15,521 nt of DNA from the NCBI GenBank assembly GCA_044340025.1, contig JBIIUJ010000053.1, positions 1-15,521 on the forward strand, written 5' to 3'. Below the pieces are notes generated by a model. It was given only the letters and a program-made list of their open reading frames with translations, was not told the origin of the DNA and made no database searches. Source of the stretch: JBIIUJ01 sp044340025 (GTDB taxonomy: Bacteria; Pseudomonadota; Alphaproteobacteria; Caulobacterales; Aquidulcibacteraceae). A program made the translations under genes and the position numbers. This document shows, piece after piece, positions 13,737 to 15,521 of this stretch (its first letter is position 1; the number at the start of each line of letters is the position of its first letter).

Positions 13737-14777
13737 ATGTCGACGTTCCTAACCCTGATGCGCCGCGAATTCACCGAAAACCGCGGCGGCCTGTTCTGGA
13801 CGCCCATCATCGTGGCCGCAGTCATTCTGGGCCTCAGCGTCGTCTCTGCCTTCACTGGCACGCTGTCGCTCGGCGACACCCGGATCGGCGCAGGCGGCGC
13901 CATCATCGTGGAGCGTTCCACAGGCGACGGCGAGCGCGGCCAGGTGACCATCAAGGAAGCCGACGGCCAAATCACGATCACCACGCCCGAGGGCGAAACC
14001 GTGACGCTGGACGACGCCGAAGGCCAGGGCCTGCGCGGCCAAATTGGAAGCGGCTTGCTGATCGGCACCAGCGTGGTTGCGGTGCTTTTCGTCGGCGTGA
14101 TGGCCGTTGTCGTGGTGTTCGCCTTGCTGGACGGGCCAGCCGGCGAGCGCAAGGACCGGTCGGTCCTGTTCTGGAAGTCCATGCCGGCAAGCGATCTGGA
14201 AACGATGGCGGCCAAGCTCGCCACGCCCATCCTTGTCGGGTTCCCGATGGCGCTTCTGGGCGGGATCATCACGCAGGCGGGGCTCTTGGCCATCGTGCAG
14301 GCCGGCATGGCGCTCGGCGGGCAAGGCGCGTTCGCGCCCCAGGTGCCGCTCGGCGCGCTTGTGCAGGTCTGGGCCACGATCGGCCTCGGCGTGGTGATGT
14401 ATGTGGCCTGGATGGCGCCGCTCTATGGCTGGCTCCAGCTTTCCGCCTCGATTGCGCCGCGCGCAGGCTTTGTGGTGGCCTTTGGCGGGATCGTCGCGAT
14501 CTCGGTGCTGGAGAGCTTGTTCCGCCTGCCCACCGGGCTGGGCGAGCACCTCTGGAACCGGCTTTCGGGCGAACTGGTGACGCGCGGGGTCTCGCTCGGG
14601 GGCGTCAACGCCGATCAGGCGTTCGATAGCCTGGGCGATTTGCAAAAGATCGATCCCTTCAGCGCGATCGGCCCGATGCTGCAGGGGTTTGCCGACTGGC
14701 GGCTGTGGGCGGGCTTTGTGGTCTGCGCCGCGTTCGTGGCCGCCGCCGCCGAACTGCGCCGCCGTGTGGCGCTCTGA
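13737..14777 (+). CDS. ABC-2-like transporter permease of the GntR/ABC operon
   Basis: This 346-residue integral membrane protein is the likely membrane partner of the ATPase. It has a short cytoplasmic start (LMRREFTENRGGLFW), TM1 (about 21-41), a 60-residue hydrophilic, largely beta-like extracytoplasmic loop (about 43-103), TM2 (104-131), a cytoplasmic stretch with ERKDRSVLFWKSMPASDLE (137-155), then about four more helices (161-185, 207-233, 243-262, 323-340). The RxDRSxLFWKSxP stretch is, from memory, characteristic of permeases encoded beside YtrA-type regulators. The start ATG is 3 nt after the small gene, with AAGGGGG (13722-13728) upstream. One permease and one ATPase suggest a homodimeric transporter. 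Substrate unknown; an exporter or envelope-stress role is possible. Confidence 0.87.
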   Translation: MSTFLTLMRREFTENRGGLFWTPIIVAAVILGLSVVSAFTGTLSLGDTRIGAGGAIIVERSTGDGERGQVTIKEADGQITITTPEGETVTLDDAEGQGLRGQIGSGLLIGTSVVAVLFVGVMAVVVVFALLDGPAGERKDRSVLFWKSMPASDLETMAAKLATPILVGFPMALLGGIITQAGLLAIVQAGMALGGQGAFAPQVPLGALVQVWATIGLGVVMYVAWMAPLYGWLQLSASIAPRAGFVVAFGGIVAISVLESLFRLPTGLGEHLWNRLSGELVTRGVSLGGVNADQAFDSLGDLQKIDPFSAIGPMLQGFADWRLWAGFVVCAAFVAAAAELRRRVAL

Positions 14778-14787
14778 CGCCTGAAGC

Positions 14788-14821
14788 GCCGGCGCGGACG
14801 GAGAGACCTGTTCGCGCCGGC
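14788..14821 (+). terminator. Strong hairpin between the permease gene and rnr, possible terminator or leader structure
   Basis: GCCGGCGCG (14788-14796) and CGCGCCGGC (14813-14821) are perfect inverted repeats. The stem can continue inward through G-U, A-U, C-G, G-U and G-C pairs to 14 bp, closing a 6-nt loop (14802-14807). It starts 11 nt after the permease stop and ends 26 nt before the rnr start. No T-run follows on either strand, so it is not a classical intrinsic terminator. It may terminate weakly, protect the upstream mRNA 3' end, or act in the rnr leader. Confidence 0.6.
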
Positions 14822-14847
14822 CGCCAAATCGCATAAAGCTGGGCGCG

Positions 14848-15521
14848 ATGAAGAAGCGCCCTGCCCTCGGCGTGCCCGACCGGGACACGCTCCTGAAGTT
14901 TCTGGCCGAAGCCGGCGGTGATCTCGGCAAGCGCGACATCGCGAAAGCCTTCGGCATCAAGGGCGAGGAGCGCCAGGCGCTGAAGCGGCTGATGCAGGAG
15001 CTGGAGGCCGACGGCCTGCTCGCCAAATCCGGCCGCAAGAGCTTCACCCCCCGCGACCGGCCGCCCGAGGGCGGCGTGTTCGAGATCGTCGATCTCGACG
15101 CCGATGGCGAGCCGATCGCGCGTGCTTCCGGCATGGACGGCCTGTTCGGCCCGCCGGTGCGGCTGCATCCGGGAAGCTGGCGCGCCAGCGGCGACGGGCC
15201 TGCGCTCGGCATCGGCGACCGGGCCGTCTGCAAGACCCGCCAGCTCGAAGACGGCAGCTATGAAGCGCGCGTCATCAAGCGGATCGGCGCTTCCGCGCAC
15301 CGCATCGTCGGGGTGTTTCACGCCTCGGGTCCGGGCGGAAAGGTGGAGCCCGCCGACCGCAAGGCCCGCGACACGCTCGCGGTCTATGCCGAACACAAGG
15401 GCGAGGCGCGCGACGGCGATCTCGTCGCCGTCAGCCTTTTGCCCCAGCGCGGCTATGGCCCGAAGAAGGCCAAGGTGATCGAGGTGTTCGGCCGTGCCGA
15501 CGATCCGCGCGCGGCATCCAT
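14848..15521 (+). CDS. rnr: Ribonuclease R, N-terminal part (runs off the window)
   Basis: RNase R is a processive 3'-5' exoribonuclease of the RNB family that degrades structured RNA and takes part in mRNA turnover and rRNA quality control. Only 224 codons are present; the frame is still open at the right edge, so the catalytic RNB and S1 domains lie outside. Visible is the N-terminal winged-helix region (about 10-62), with GKRDIAKAFGIKGEERQALKRLM in the style of alphaproteobacterial RNase R, followed by a beta-rich region (about 75-215) corresponding to the cold-shock-type RNA-binding domains, including IVGVFHASGPGGKVEPADRKA. The ATG at 14848 is the first start available in frame. Its Shine-Dalgarno is weak, and GGCGCG directly before it could pair with the hairpin arm upstream. 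Transcription from the GntR/ABC promoter through the hairpin cannot be excluded. Confidence 0.9.
   Translation, partial: MKKRPALGVPDRDTLLKFLAEAGGDLGKRDIAKAFGIKGEERQALKRLMQELEADGLLAKSGRKSFTPRDRPPEGGVFEIVDLDADGEPIARASGMDGLFGPPVRLHPGSWRASGDGPALGIGDRAVCKTRQLEDGSYEARVIKRIGASAHRIVGVFHASGPGGKVEPADRKARDTLAVYAEHKGEARDGDLVAVSLLPQRGYGPKKAKVIEVFGRADDPRAAS

Noticed and set aside
1..15521. CRISPR arrays, insertion sequences, tRNA or rRNA genes, attachment sites
   Set aside because: I saw no repeat-spacer pattern, transposase-like protein, terminal inverted repeats or RNA-gene signature; the window is filled with coding sequence.

Overview
The window is gene-dense, very GC-rich chromosomal DNA, almost certainly from an alphaproteobacterium. 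The gene order mraZ-rsmH-ftsL-ftsI-murE-murF-mraY-murD-ftsW, the MurG N-terminus (GGTGGHMFPA), the DAP-type MurE and the RNase R N-terminus all fit that class. A stalked or prosthecate relative (Caulobacterales/Maricaulales-like) is my best guess, but it is an inference from protein style and not established by the sequence alone.

Layout. (1) Positions 1-842 hold the C-terminal half of a MATE-family multidrug exporter. It runs off the left edge and is broken by an in-frame amber codon at 51-53. (2) On the minus strand, 839-1930 is murG, the lipid II-forming transferase. It converges on the MATE gene, and the two stop codons share one CTAG. (3) A 234-bp divergent intergenic region (1931-2164) carries a likely murG promoter and, just ahead of mraZ, four in-phase 10-bp repeats that look like an MraZ operator. 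(4) Positions 2165-12156 are a tight division and cell-wall (dcw) operon of nine genes, mraZ to ftsW. Most junctions are 4-base ATGA/GTGA overlaps. Together they make the cytoplasmic and lipid-linked peptidoglycan precursors (MurE, MurF, MurD, MraY) and the septal synthase (FtsW plus FtsI, with FtsL); RsmH and MraZ are the usual leading genes. The usual continuation (murG, murC, murB, ddl, ftsQ, ftsA, ftsZ) is absent: murG is inverted upstream and the others are not in the window.

(5) After a weak possible terminator, 12157-14777 is a separate four-gene unit: a short YtrA-type GntR repressor, an ABC ATPase, a 66-residue probable exported small protein that I do not recognise, and an ABC-2-like permease. 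Its promoter (TTGACA, 17 bp, TAGCAA) is overlaid by a perfect 8+8 inverted repeat, GGTGTATT-N8-AATACACC, which points to autorepression. YtrA-type modules in other bacteria often respond to cell-wall antibiotics, so a position beside the lipid II genes is suggestive. (6) A strong 14-bp hairpin (14788-14821) separates the permease from the 5' part of rnr (RNase R), which runs off the right edge.

Most of the window is conserved core machinery. The points of interest are the broken MATE gene, the inverted murG, the MraZ operator array, the GntR/ABC module with its unknown small protein, and the hairpin before rnr. No tRNA, rRNA, CRISPR array or insertion sequence was seen, and no gene-free stretch exceeds 300 bases.
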